64,000 nucleotides of DNA, from NCBI RefSeq assembly GCF_900090325.1, contig NZ_FMHW01000002.1:4589001-4653000 (forward strand), written 5' to 3'. The position numbers and the translations under genes were made by a program. Below the pieces are notes generated by a model, which saw only the letters and a program-made list of their open reading frames with translations, was not told the DNA's origin and did no database searches. The DNA comes from Micromonospora pallida (GTDB lineage: Bacteria; Actinomycetota; Actinomycetes; Mycobacteriales; Micromonosporaceae). Shown here one piece after another: positions 1-8,740 of this stretch. How positions within the stretch are numbered: the first letter of the stretch is position 1; every line of letters starts with the position of its first letter.

Positions 1-1725
1 TTCGGCCGGTCCTGTCCGGTCTGCGGCGGGCTGTTGGGCAAGCCCGCCAGCCAGGACCTCGACGCCGGCAAATACCGGCAACTGCCGGCGCTGCGGTTGG
101 AGGTGCAGGCGTCGATCCGGCCCGGCCAGTTCCACTGGCGGCTCAGTTACGTGGACGGGAACCCGTTCGACACGACCTCGGACGTACCGCCGACCGAGGT
201 CGCCTTCGAGTACCTGCTCTGCGGCAACGGCCACATCTTTCCCAGTGACACGCCGATGTACCACAACGGGCGGCAGCAGCCGGCCCGGCCCGCCGAGAGC
301 TGGAGCATGGTCGCGGCGGTCGGGCCGACGGGCAGCGGGAAGACGTACCTGATGCTGCGCACGTTGCGGCAGAGCCTGGTCAACGAGAAGTTCTACGGCG
401 CCAGCGACCCGGCCCGGATGCACAAGATCGAGCTGACCCCGCTGGAGGAGGTGCCGATGCGGGTCCGGGGCAGCCACTACAGCCGTACCCTCAGCGAGGG
501 CGCGCCGATCCCGGCCACGAACCTCGACCTCGAGGGCACGCCCTACGGCATCCTCCGGGAGCTGATGCCGGACCTGGTCGACGAGATCCAGCGGATCATC
601 CGCGAGACCGTCGTCAACGGCCCGGCGCACGCGCAAACCTGGGGACGCGGCAGCCGGCAGCCGCTGGTCATCCGTACCGCGACCGGCGGCGAGCCGATCT
701 GGACGGGAGTCTCCGACCTCCCCGGCGAGCTGTTCACCGAACGGAACGAGTTCCGGTCGGAGAACACCAACCTGCGCCTCTACGACGCGCTGGTCTGGGT
801 GGTGGACCCGGTGATCGCCGACGGCGGCGACGGCATCATCCGCAACTCGGCCACCCGGCACAGCTACGCCGACGTGATGGACGGCAACCTGCGGCCGGGC
901 AGCCTCGCCACCATCGACGCCGACCAGATCCGGGCGAAGCGCAACAACGTCCAGCTCCGCCTGGGCGAGCTGCTGGCCGGGCACGGGGGCAAGTGGACCT
1001 CCAAGCGCAGCACCACCCAGTCGCTCGCCATCGCCGTCAACAAGTGCGACCTGATCCACGCTTCGCTCGACGGGCACCTGCCCAAGGAATGGCAGGAGGA
1101 CGGCACCGTCCACCTCGGGGTGGTGAAGTACCTGATGGAGACGGCCACCCGGCTCAGTCGCGGCGACTGCACCGCCGATTCCGGCGCGGCCGCCCTGCTC
1201 ACCCTGATCCTCGGCGACCACAACGCCCAGCAGGAGTGGCGCATCGAGCGGGCCCGGGCGGTGGCGATCGACCTGCTGCGCCACTACGCGGACCCGGACC
1301 GGTTCTGGAACCTGGTGCACGTCGGCGCGGAGGACGAGGTCCGTGGCGACACGGCACGCGGGCAGTTTCCCTGGCTGCTGCGGGTGCCGTCCATCGGCGA
1401 CCATCTCGACACGTCCCTGAACCCCGCGACGGGGGCGAAGCTGTTGGCCCGTGATCTGGTGATGTCGGCCCTGGGCAGCGGAATCGTCTGCGGTCTCGGG
1501 CACGTCGACGCCGTGCACACCATCCTGACCAAGACCAACGTCGACCTGCGGTTCTTCCTCTGCTCACCGCTGGCCACCGTGCCGGTGGCGACGCAGCTCG
1601 CCGGGCAGGCCGCCCTCGCCCCGCTCGACCCCGACAAGTCCTTCCCCCGGGTCAACGAGCGGTCGGCGGCCCTCACCCAACTGCTGATGGTCATGCTGGG
1701 AAAGGCGCGCGCATGGCACCAATGA
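1..1725 (+). CDS. TRAFAC-type GTPase with N-terminal zinc ribbon (5' partial)
   Basis: The reading frame is open from base 1, so the true start lies upstream; 574 codons are visible. The first residues include CPVCGG and a later CGNGH, which look like a zinc ribbon. A Walker A motif GPTGSGKT is encoded at 322-345, a DLPG switch-like motif at 715-726, and NKCD guanine specificity at 1039-1050. These are the marks of a P-loop GTPase. The gene overlaps the next one by 13 nt (an ATG within the overlap also forms ATGA with this stop), so the two are translationally coupled. In family terms it resembles the GTPases that pair with GAP1 proteins in NTP-dependent conflict systems; the exact subfamily is inference. 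Confidence 0.8.
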   Translation, partial: FGRSCPVCGGLLGKPASQDLDAGKYRQLPALRLEVQASIRPGQFHWRLSYVDGNPFDTTSDVPPTEVAFEYLLCGNGHIFPSDTPMYHNGRQQPARPAESWSMVAAVGPTGSGKTYLMLRTLRQSLVNEKFYGASDPARMHKIELTPLEEVPMRVRGSHYSRTLSEGAPIPATNLDLEGTPYGILRELMPDLVDEIQRIIRETVVNGPAHAQTWGRGSRQPLVIRTATGGEPIWTGVSDLPGELFTERNEFRSENTNLRLYDALVWVVDPVIADGGDGIIRNSATRHSYADVMDGNLRPGSLATIDADQIRAKRNNVQLRLGELLAGHGGKWTSKRSTTQSLAIAVNKCDLIHASLDGHLPKEWQEDGTVHLGVVKYLMETATRLSRGDCTADSGAAALLTLILGDHNAQQEWRIERARAVAIDLLRHYADPDRFWNLVHVGAEDEVRGDTARGQFPWLLRVPSIGDHLDTSLNPATGAKLLARDLVMSALGSGIVCGLGHVDAVHTILTKTNVDLRFFLCSPLATVPVATQLAGQAALAPLDPDKSFPRVNERSAALTQLLMVMLGKARAWHQ

Positions 1726-4109
1726 CCGTGGTCCAGTACGCCGACATCAGCGCCGCCGGTTTCAGCCCCCAGGAGGACGCCAACCGCCGCGCTCCCCGCG
1801 CCTTCTGGCGGGCCGCCGAGGACCTGCTGTTCAGTGATGTCGTACAGCCGCCGGAGTCGATCCGGTCGACGGTCGGCGTACCGGTCTGGAGCCTGCGCCA
1901 CGTCGTGGTCGACGGCGCGGCCTACTGGTGCTTCGCGGTCCAGGGCCGCGGTGGCCCGTTCGGGGTGGCCGGCACCTGCCGGTTCGGTTTCCTGGCGGCC
2001 GACCGCGTGCACCCCGCCGACGCCTGGGCGCAGGGGCGCAAGGAACTCGCCGCCGGTGACCCACCGTCGCGGGCGCCCGACCCCAAGGCCGTCGCCGCCG
2101 CCTACCGTGGGGTGCTGGCCGCCGTGCTGCTGGGCCGGCCCGTGGTGGGGATACCACTGGACCCGGTGGACGCCTCGGCGCTGATCCCCCACGTGCTGGC
2201 CGCGCTTCCGCCCAGCCGCACCCGACGCTGGTCCTGGTCGACCTGTCTGCTCCAGCGCCCGGAGCTGGGCGGCAAACGCGTCGCGGCGGGCCGGCTGCCC
2301 GAGGCGATGGCCGCCGACGCCCACAACCTGGCCCGCAACCTGGAGCAGATGTTCGGCGCCCCGGCCCGCGACGCCGACGACGCGCTGCGGTTCGGGAACA
2401 CCGCGCAACAGTTCGGGTTCGACTGGCTGGTCGGGTGCGCCGCCACCGGCCGCCGGCTGGACGCCGAACTACAGACCGCCGAGTTGAACGCGCCGCAGTT
2501 CCTGGAGAAGATCGCGGAGCTGCACAAGGAGCTGACCCTCGCCGACGTGCCCGGTCTGCTGGCCGACGCCGTCCAGCAGCCCCGGCTGCTGAGGGTGCTG
2601 GACCTGCTCCGGAGGTGGTCCAAAAGCAATCTGTCGCAGGCGCTGAGGCATGTCCAGGACAACCCCGGTTCCGAGGTACGCCAGCACCTCTTCGCTTTCC
2701 TGGTCGAGTCGCAGGAGGGGACACCCGAGCAGAACCTGCTCGAGCTGCCCACGGCGGGCTCCTCGCACTCCGGGTGGCACGACGAGCTGGCCGAACTGTT
2801 GGACCGGCACTTCCAGGCGGACCGCCTGGCCATAGCCGACTTCGCGCTGGGGCTCACCCTGCCCGAGGGGATCCACGCCGACCTCGCCGACCGCCGCGCC
2901 GCCCGTGGACTCTGGCTGAGCCTCGGTGTCGATCACGACCTGGACCCGGATACCGTCCTGTTCGAGGCGTCCGCCGACTTCGTCGTCGCGGAGCTGGCCG
3001 GGCGACAGCGGATCCCGGAGGTCGCGCTCGACGAGATCGGCTGGCTGCCCGACCCGGTGGCGGACGTCGCGGCGTCGCTGGACAGTTCCCCGCCGGCCGG
3101 TCTGCGGCTGACGGCTGTGCTGGCGGCCGACCTGGTCGCCGCCGTGCTCGCACCCCGGGATCCGGACCGGGTGCGGTGGGACGCACCGGACCCTTCCCCC
3201 GGTGAGGCCCTGCACCACCTGGCCCGGCTGCTCACCCGCGCGGGCGGCTCGCCGAAGTGGGCCCACGACTTCCTGGCCGCGCTGCTGGCGGCCCGGAACA
3301 TCGACCCACAGCACCTGCAACCGCTCGCCTACGGCATCCTGCTCGGGTACGGGGACATGCCGAAGGCACCCAGGCCCGTACCGCGGAACCAACTGCGCGT
3401 CCTCTTTTTGCATGTGGGCCTGCGGGCGGGCCCGGAGTGGCCGCTGAGTCTGCTGGCCGAACCGCCCGTACCGCGCCCCGCCGTCGGACGAGCGGGCCCG
3501 CCAGCGCGGCCCAGCGACGCCAGCCTGCCGCGCCACCCGGATCAGGCGGTGCCGCTGCACCACGCCCACCACCCGGACCACCCGGTGTCACCCGTCTACC
3601 GCCCGGACCGTCCGGTGTCAGCCGGCCACGACCCGGATCAGACGGTGCCGTCCGTTCGTCATCCGGGTCAGACAGTCCCATCGCACCATGACCAGTACGC
3701 CGGGGCCGGGGCCGAGACCACGGTCTCCTACCACCCACATTCTCAGCACCCACACGCGGAGCCCCAGCAGGCTGAACCCGGGGCGGCGTCCTGGTTCGAG
3801 AAGCTGCGGTGGCGGGTCCGACGTCTGCGGTTCGTCGGGCGCGGCGGGCCGACCTCGAGCCACGACGACGCCCCCGGCCGCCGCCGCGTGTCGGCGTGGC
3901 TGCTCCTGGTGGTGGTCGTACCCGTCGCGCTCGCGTTGCTGGCCTGGCTGATCGGTTCCCCCGGACCGGACGACGACCCGAACCTGCCGCCCGGCACCCC
4001 ACCGGCGACCGAGGTCCCGGGTACGCAGGACCCGACGTTCCCGGAACGGCCGTCGCGGACCGCCGAACCGCCGTCCGACATCCGCCCACCCTGGGGTGTC
4101 CAGACGTAG
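1713..4109 (+). CDS. GTPase-associated protein 1 (GAP1)-like, membrane-anchored
   Basis: 798 aa. The N-terminal ~140 residues (Tyr-Ala-Asp start, conserved AFWRAAEDLLF and GPFGVAGTCRFGF stretches) resemble the GAP1-N2 domain, followed by a GAP1-M-like middle region. Residues ~590-690 are a low-complexity His/Pro/Asp tract with repeated 'HPDQxVP'-type units, then a basic stretch, a single transmembrane helix (~727-748) and a Pro-rich tail. The ATG at 1713 is 8 nt after GGGAAAGG and is preferred; a second ATG at 1722 forms ATGA with the GTPase stop. The coupling implies that the two proteins act together, with the GTPase held at the membrane by this partner. Domain names are from memory of the family; no catalytic motif is visible. 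Confidence 0.65.
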   Translation: MAPMTVVQYADISAAGFSPQEDANRRAPRAFWRAAEDLLFSDVVQPPESIRSTVGVPVWSLRHVVVDGAAYWCFAVQGRGGPFGVAGTCRFGFLAADRVHPADAWAQGRKELAAGDPPSRAPDPKAVAAAYRGVLAAVLLGRPVVGIPLDPVDASALIPHVLAALPPSRTRRWSWSTCLLQRPELGGKRVAAGRLPEAMAADAHNLARNLEQMFGAPARDADDALRFGNTAQQFGFDWLVGCAATGRRLDAELQTAELNAPQFLEKIAELHKELTLADVPGLLADAVQQPRLLRVLDLLRRWSKSNLSQALRHVQDNPGSEVRQHLFAFLVESQEGTPEQNLLELPTAGSSHSGWHDELAELLDRHFQADRLAIADFALGLTLPEGIHADLADRRAARGLWLSLGVDHDLDPDTVLFEASADFVVAELAGRQRIPEVALDEIGWLPDPVADVAASLDSSPPAGLRLTAVLAADLVAAVLAPRDPDRVRWDAPDPSPGEALHHLARLLTRAGGSPKWAHDFLAALLAARNIDPQHLQPLAYGILLGYGDMPKAPRPVPRNQLRVLFLHVGLRAGPEWPLSLLAEPPVPRPAVGRAGPPARPSDASLPRHPDQAVPLHHAHHPDHPVSPVYRPDRPVSAGHDPDQTVPSVRHPGQTVPSHHDQYAGAGAETTVSYHPHSQHPHAEPQQAEPGAASWFEKLRWRVRRLRFVGRGGPTSSHDDAPGRRRVSAWLLLVVVVPVALALLAWLIGSPGPDDDPNLPPGTPPATEVPGTQDPTFPERPSRTAEPPSDIRPPWGVQT

Positions 4110-4173
4110 TTCCTGGCCGGCGCCCGGCGCGTCGCCTGCCGCGGCAGCCGGGGGTGGTCCGCCGGGATGGGAT

Positions 4174-5595
4174 TCACTCCCAGGACTCCTCCTCGGACTG
4201 GGTGCGTTCCCGCTGGGACGGGGTCGGCCACGAGGGAGCCGGAGCAGCACCGCGACGGCGACGGGCGGCCGGACGAGGGTACGTGGTCGGGGCGTCCCCC
4301 AACTCGGTCTCACGCCACTGGCCGATCTTCTTCTCGTACACCTCCCTCTCGGCGTCGACCATCTGTTTGACCAGGCCGGGCACGGCCTCGTTCTCGCGTT
4401 GCAGCCGCTCCTTCAACTCGCTCTCGGCGATCTGGCGTTCGTAGTCGAACGCCTTCGTGGCCTGCTCGATCCGGGACTGGTGGCCGTCGGCGAGGATCCG
4501 GTCGTAGAGCGTGGGCGGGCCGAGGCTCATCAGGAACTTCACCAGCACCGGCAGCACCTCGATCGCGGTGATGAACAGCAGCAGCGCCAGGTACGCCGTC
4601 TGGAGCGTGGTGGTACGGCTGGTGAGGCTGCTCAGCGCGTCCAGCCGAGCGAGGATGCCGGGCCTCTCGTTGCGCTCGTCGAACTGCTCCTCGCGGGTCC
4701 GCTTCTCCGCCACGAGGCTGTTGAGCCGCTCCCGCTGCTGCGTGAGCTCCGCCTTCGCCGACTCCCGCGCCTGCGCGATCGCCTCCTCGGAGTTGGCGGC
4801 GAACGTGGCCTCGGCCGTGTCGAGCTTCTTCTTGGCCGCGTTGGCCTCGGTGCGCGCCTTGGTGGCCAGCGCCTGCTTGCGCTTGTAGACCGGGCCCTCT
4901 CCTCTGACCCGGGTGCCGCCGTCGCCGTCGAGTTCGTCCGTCGCGTCGTCCTGTAGACGGACCGCCTCCCGGTCGAGCTTCTCGAACTCGCTCCGCAGCT
5001 TGACGATCTCCGCACTGGGCGGAATCGCGTCCCGGGCCGTGCCGTCCGCGACCGCCTGGAGTCTCGTCACGGAAGCCTGCAGCTCGGGGATCTCCTTGAG
5101 CCGGACGTTGTTGTTGAGTTGCTCCTGGAAGTCGCTGTGCGCGGCGGCCTGCATCACCTTCAGCTCGGCCTCGATCTCGCTCTGGAAGATCCACAGCACC
5201 AGCGGCGTCGAGATCACCGCACCGATGATGATCGCCAGGACGAACCGCGGCAGCGCGACGACCAGGTTCTGGTACCAGCGCTCCCGGCGGTGGGTCGCGG
5301 TCACCAGCCAACGGTCCAGGTTCATGATCGCCAGGCCCCAGAACAGCGCGGCGCCGATCGCCACGGGCAGCGGCGCGTGGGCGCCCGTGTGGAGCGCGAA
5401 CGCGAACGACACGGCCGCCATGACCGCCGTCGTCAACACCACCCCGCCGACGCCGGTGAACTTCCCCCGCTCACTGGGGCACTTCTGCAGGGTGGCGAGG
5501 TCCGCGCCGGAGAGCCAGATGATGAACCCGCCCTTGACCTTCGTCGGGCTGCCCGCGCCGCCGCCAGGACGGGCGATTCTGGTACGCGAAACCAC
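4174..5595 (-). CDS. DUF4407 domain membrane protein
   Basis: 473 aa, GTG start at 5595 with an AGGAG about 10 nt upstream. Three hydrophobic helices lie at ~48-68, ~76-92 (ending in MNLDRW) and ~115-136. A long charged coiled-coil region (~138-330) follows, then a fourth helix around 345-370, and a charged tail. This order is typical of DUF4407 proteins. The gene is convergent with the GAP1-like gene, 64 nt away. The function of the family is not established; the context suggests a membrane component of the same GTPase module. Confidence 0.8.
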   Translation of the reverse strand: MVSRTRIARPGGGAGSPTKVKGGFIIWLSGADLATLQKCPSERGKFTGVGGVVLTTAVMAAVSFAFALHTGAHAPLPVAIGAALFWGLAIMNLDRWLVTATHRRERWYQNLVVALPRFVLAIIIGAVISTPLVLWIFQSEIEAELKVMQAAAHSDFQEQLNNNVRLKEIPELQASVTRLQAVADGTARDAIPPSAEIVKLRSEFEKLDREAVRLQDDATDELDGDGGTRVRGEGPVYKRKQALATKARTEANAAKKKLDTAEATFAANSEEAIAQARESAKAELTQQRERLNSLVAEKRTREEQFDERNERPGILARLDALSSLTSRTTTLQTAYLALLLFITAIEVLPVLVKFLMSLGPPTLYDRILADGHQSRIEQATKAFDYERQIAESELKERLQRENEAVPGLVKQMVDAEREVYEKKIGQWRETELGDAPTTYPRPAARRRRGAAPAPSWPTPSQRERTQSEEESWE

Positions 5596-5641
5596 TGGCT
5601 GGCGCTCCTGTCTGTAACCGGCGTCGTCCGTGCCCGGGGCA

Positions 5642-5722
5642 GTTCAGTTGTCGTTGTCGTGCAGGAAGGTTCAGTCGTCGTTGTCGTGCAGGAAGGTTCA
5701 GTTGTCGTTGTCGTGCAGGAAG
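5642..5722. repeat. 27-bp tandem repeat, three units
   Basis: Three consecutive 27-bp units start at 5642, 5669 and 5696; the middle one differs by a single base (T to C). On the minus strand each unit encodes FLHDNDN or FLHDNDD followed by a TGA stop, so the end of the upstream small ORF, including its stop codon, is copied twice more downstream. The array lies just upstream of the DUF4407 gene. Confidence 0.95.
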
Positions 5723-6018
5723 ATGTTGCCGCGGTGCGGCTGTGGCCCTCGGCGGCGCGGAGCCGGGTCGGCGGCCAGGCGGGCGTCGAGCGGCGGCAGA
5801 TGGCGCACCTCGGGTGCCCGCCCACGATCAGCCAGACGCGGCCCTTCCCCGGGCTCGAACAGGCGGAAAGACACCCCTCGGGATCCCAGATCCGTCGTGC
5901 CGAACCGGGCCCGCCGTGGGGTGGCGGAGCCGCGCAGTTCCCGCAGCGACAGTCGGGACCGGCGTCGAAAGGGCCGCGCGAACACCTCCAGCAACCCGCT
6001 CAGGGCCGATCGCCTCAT
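5698..6018 (-). CDS. hypothetical small protein ending in FLHDNDN
   Basis: ATG at 6018 gives 106 aa; the frame is open further up to 6135. The protein is Arg-rich with no recognisable domain, transmembrane helix or signal peptide. It lies upstream of, and in the same direction as, the DUF4407 gene. Its C-terminal codons are the first unit of the 27-bp tandem repeat. The tail IFLHDNDN looks constrained because it is repeated, but I do not recognise a family. It may not be a real gene. Confidence 0.35.
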   Translation of the reverse strand: MRRSALSGLLEVFARPFRRRSRLSLRELRGSATPRRARFGTTDLGSRGVSFRLFEPGEGPRLADRGRAPEVRHLPPLDARLAADPAPRRRGPQPHRGNIFLHDNDN

Positions 6019-6310
6019 GTGGACAAACGCTACCGACCCGTGTCCACCTCGAAAAGACGATCGGGACGACACCGCCCGTTGAGCAGACATCAGCGACGGA
6101 TCGGCCGAGTCCTCCTCGGCTGGGCAACCGAACAACAGCCGGCCGAGAAAGCTGACGGGCCACGGTCAGCGTCCAGTCCGCCCCATCGCCGTCAGTGGTC
6201 GCGGCCGAAAGAATGTGCGGGTATCCCTTGTTGACCTGCTGACCGAGCGCGATGTCGAGCGAGACGATGAACGCGTCCAACCGTTGGGTAGCGTCGCTGA
6301 CGTCGACGGC

Positions 6311-6673
6311 CTAGCGACATCCCTCGAACAGGACGTCCTTCAGGCGGATGTCGGTGAGTCTGGTGCCGGTGAACCGGGAGCCGGTGACGGCGCAGCGTTC
6401 GATGGCGATGCCGGACAGAGCCGCGCCGGAGAAGCCGGTGCGGCTGATCTCGCAACCGAACAGGGTTCCCGCCTCCCAGGTGCTCTCGCTGAGGTCCACA
6501 CCGGCAATCCGGCTGCTGCGGAACCGGACGCCTTCGAGCCCAGCGCCGCGCCAGGCGGCACCCTCGACGTTGGCGTCGTTGAGGTCGTCGGTCAGCTCGC
6601 TGGTGCTGTCGAGGTCGTCGGGATCGAGATCCGGAAGCAGGATCCTGACGTTGCCAACTGTGGTGGTCCGCAT
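6311..6673 (-). CDS. short pentapeptide-repeat protein (possibly truncated)
   Basis: 120 aa. From about residue 35 the sequence runs in five-residue repeats of the A(D/N)LxG kind (AAWRG, AGLEG, VRFRS, VDLSE, TGFSG, AALSG, SRFTG, TRLTD), which fold as a right-handed beta-helix. It ends abruptly after LFEGCR at a TAG. The same frame stays open for about another 150 codons beyond that stop, and the first of these still look protein-like, so this may be a nonsense-truncated form. It lies outside the left end of the island repeat. Function unknown. Confidence 0.6.
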   Translation of the reverse strand: MRTTTVGNVRILLPDLDPDDLDSTSELTDDLNDANVEGAAWRGAGLEGVRFRSSRIAGVDLSESTWEAGTLFGCEISRTGFSGAALSGIAIERCAVTGSRFTGTRLTDIRLKDVLFEGCR

Positions 6674-6795
6674 GCGTCCTCTGCCTGTTGAGGGGGGCGG
6701 GCAGGTCGGCCATGGCCGGCTCGACCGACCTTACCGTCCGTGTCGGCTCGACGCCGAGGCGGTCGAGGTGTTCCGGCGCGGCGTTGATCAGAACG

Positions 6796-6941
6796 GTCCA
6801 ACCGCTCCCGAGCACCCACCGGGAACCGGACCGCCCACAGGGAAACGATAAAGGCTCCGACCCAGGGTGAAACCCCAGGTCAGAGTCTTTATTGCTGGTG
6901 CTCCACCAGGGACTCGAACCCCGAACCCGCGGATTAAGAGT
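6796..6941. repeat. left copy of 146-bp direct repeat with tRNA-Lys 3' half (att-like)
   Basis: About 136 of 146 positions match bases 14839-14984. The right part (6898-6941) is the 3' half of a tRNA on the minus strand: the CUU anticodon region, T arm, acceptor end and CCA. The left part is the terminator-like hairpin that follows the tRNA. The 5' half of the tRNA is missing: the match stops at the anticodon loop (TTAAGAGT). This is the expected remnant of integration into a tRNA 3' end. Its acceptor strand differs from that of the intact gene at two positions. Confidence 0.85.
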
Positions 6942-7093
6942 GCTGCCGCTCGATCCTGGCTGGTCATACCGACCTCGCCCCGTCCCGCTCGGCGGACGTG
7001 CTTGCGGTGCTCGTCTTGCGGCCCGTAGGGGTCGCCCCCCATCAGCGTTCCTGAGAGGACGTCTGATTCACGCACTTTGCGTGTTATGGCGGT

Positions 7094-7929
7094 TTAGTCG
7101 TCTCGCCAGGTTGGGGTGGTTTCGGTGGTGAGGCGTTTGGCGAGGTTGTCGATCATGGCGATGGTGATCATGCTGGCGGAGTTGTCGGGTCGGGCTTCGT
7201 AGTCGCGCACGAGCCGGCGGTGCTGCATCAGCCAGCCCAGCGTGCGTTCGACCACCCATCTGCGTTGGCCACGCTGAAGCCCTTGACGTGCGGATCCTTG
7301 GTGACGATCTCGACGTCGACGCCGAGTGCGGCGCCGTGTTCGACGACTCGGTTCTTGAATCCCGTGTCGGCCCATGTCTTGGTCAGGGTGGGGTAGGTGG
7401 CGGTGGCTCGGTCGAGCAGGTTCATGCCGATCGTGTTGTCGCTGGCGCTGGCAGCGGTGACGATGACGGCGAGGAGCAGGCCGAGGGTGTCGGTGATGAT
7501 GCCGCGCTTGCGGCCCACGATCTTCTTGCCTGCGTCGGTGCCCTGGGTCGCGGTCGGGACGTTGGTGGAGGTCTTCACGCTCTGGCTGTCCATGATGGAC
7601 GCGGTGGGCTCGGCATTTCGCCCGCTGTGGTCGCGGACGAGGCCGGTGAGGTCGTAGTTGAGCTCGGTGAAGATTCCTTCCTTGCTCCATGCGGCGAAGT
7701 AGCCGTAGACGGTCTGCCATGGCGGTAGGTCGTGGGGTAGGTACCGCCAGGGGATGCCGGTGCGGTTGACGTAGAGGATCGCGTTGAGGATCTCGCGGAG
7801 GTCGTGGTTGGCGGTGCGTCCGCCGACGCCGGCGTCGGTGCGGGCCTGGCGCCAGGCGGTCAGCCGTGGCGCGATCAGTGCCCAGCGAGCGTCGGACAGG
7901 TCGGACGGGTAGGCGGCTCGCTCGGTCAT
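7094..7929 (-). pseudogene. IS5-family transposase, frameshifted
   Basis: From 7929 the protein begins with the usual LSDARWALIAPRL start of IS5-type transposases (DUF4096 plus DDE domain). It includes GIPWRYLP, a DSQSVKT stretch with the catalytic Asp, and GRKRGIITDTLG. At about 7256 the frame shifts: the first frame reads ANADGWSNARWAG and stops, while the conserved WVVERTLGWLMQHRRL C-terminus with its catalytic Glu continues in another frame to 7094. A one-base indel best explains this; programmed frameshifting is possible but no slippery run is obvious. I could not identify convincing terminal inverted repeats. Confidence 0.85.
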
Positions 7930-8233
7930 GCGGTAGGTCTACTGTGGAGCTGCGGTGGCGGGGCGCACCTGAAGTCTGACGATTCCGGAGCTCTCTTGAA
8001 CCAGACACGATCCGCGGAACGAAGCCGGCATATCGATGCGGCATCAATCGGGACAGATGGTGTCGGATAGTCAAGAGTCGTCTGCCCTGCTGGCTTGACA
8101 TTCGGCGGGTCAAACGCCGCCAATCACCTGCAGACAAGATTAAAACGCCCAGTCAGACCCTAGAAAGTCCGATGCGAACTGATCGGGTCGTTACGCACCA
8201 GCAGGTGTGCATCGGCCATGACACGATGACCGG
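7930..8233. other. gene-free stretch next to the IS element
   Basis: I find no convincing ORF or RNA here. It probably holds the right end of the IS5-type element; a stretch near 7972-7986 pairs only weakly with bases 7050-7065 as a candidate inverted repeat. It also contains the promoter region of the broken HxlR gene. Confidence 0.5.
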
Positions 8234-8588
8234 ATGTCTCGTGATACGGACGGCGGCTGCGTGGATTTCGTGGCGGACTGCCGGCTGCGGATGGGAACGG
8301 ACCTGTTCACGCATGTGTGGGATCCGGTGGTTCTGGCGGCTCTCGCCGCCGGCCCGCAACGTCGCCGCGCACTTCGCGCGAACATCGGCGGCATCAGTGA
8401 CAAGGCTCTCACCGAGGCACTCCAACCGGCTCATCACCAACGGCCTGACCGAACGGAGGTCGTATGCCGAGGCACCCCTCGGCCAGACCTTCGCCGACGG
8501 GCCGATGCGTGCACTCGCGGAATGGATCATCCGGTACGGTGACGAGCTTTTCGAGGCGCAGGAACGAACGCGCTCGGCGTACGCCTGA
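8234..8588 (+). pseudogene. HxlR-type regulator, frameshifted
   Basis: The first frame (from 8234) gives a winged-helix start with WDPVVLAALAAGPQRRRALR and GISDKALTEAL, the typical HxlR DNA-binding core. Near 8425 the continuation RLITNGLTERR moves to another frame, ending at 8588 with TFADGPMRALAEWIIRY, the usual HxlR C-terminal helix. A deletion in the wing is also likely, since the expected YELTPLG stretch is shortened to EAPLGQ. The protein would not be made intact. Confidence 0.75.
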
Positions 8589-8740
8589 CGCCTCCATCCG
8601 GCTTGCCCTCCCCGCCCGTGGCCCGATTTTCCCCGGCGGACCGGGCCGTCATCCAGATCTGCCGCGATCCGCGCGGAGCGGGGTCGCGACCGCCCATGTC
8701 GACATCCTCGGACCAATGAGGCGTACGGGATACTGCCTCG

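Noticed and set aside
5642..5722. CRISPR array
   Set aside because: The 27-bp units are directly adjacent with no spacers. No other array-like pattern was seen in the window.
6796..6941. a second functional tRNA-Lys at the left repeat
   Set aside because: Only the 3' half is present; no D arm or 5' acceptor strand can be found to its right.
7050..7986. inverted repeats of the first IS5-type element
   Set aside because: The best pairing found (around 7055 and 7980) has several mismatches and a gap, so the element ends cannot be placed.
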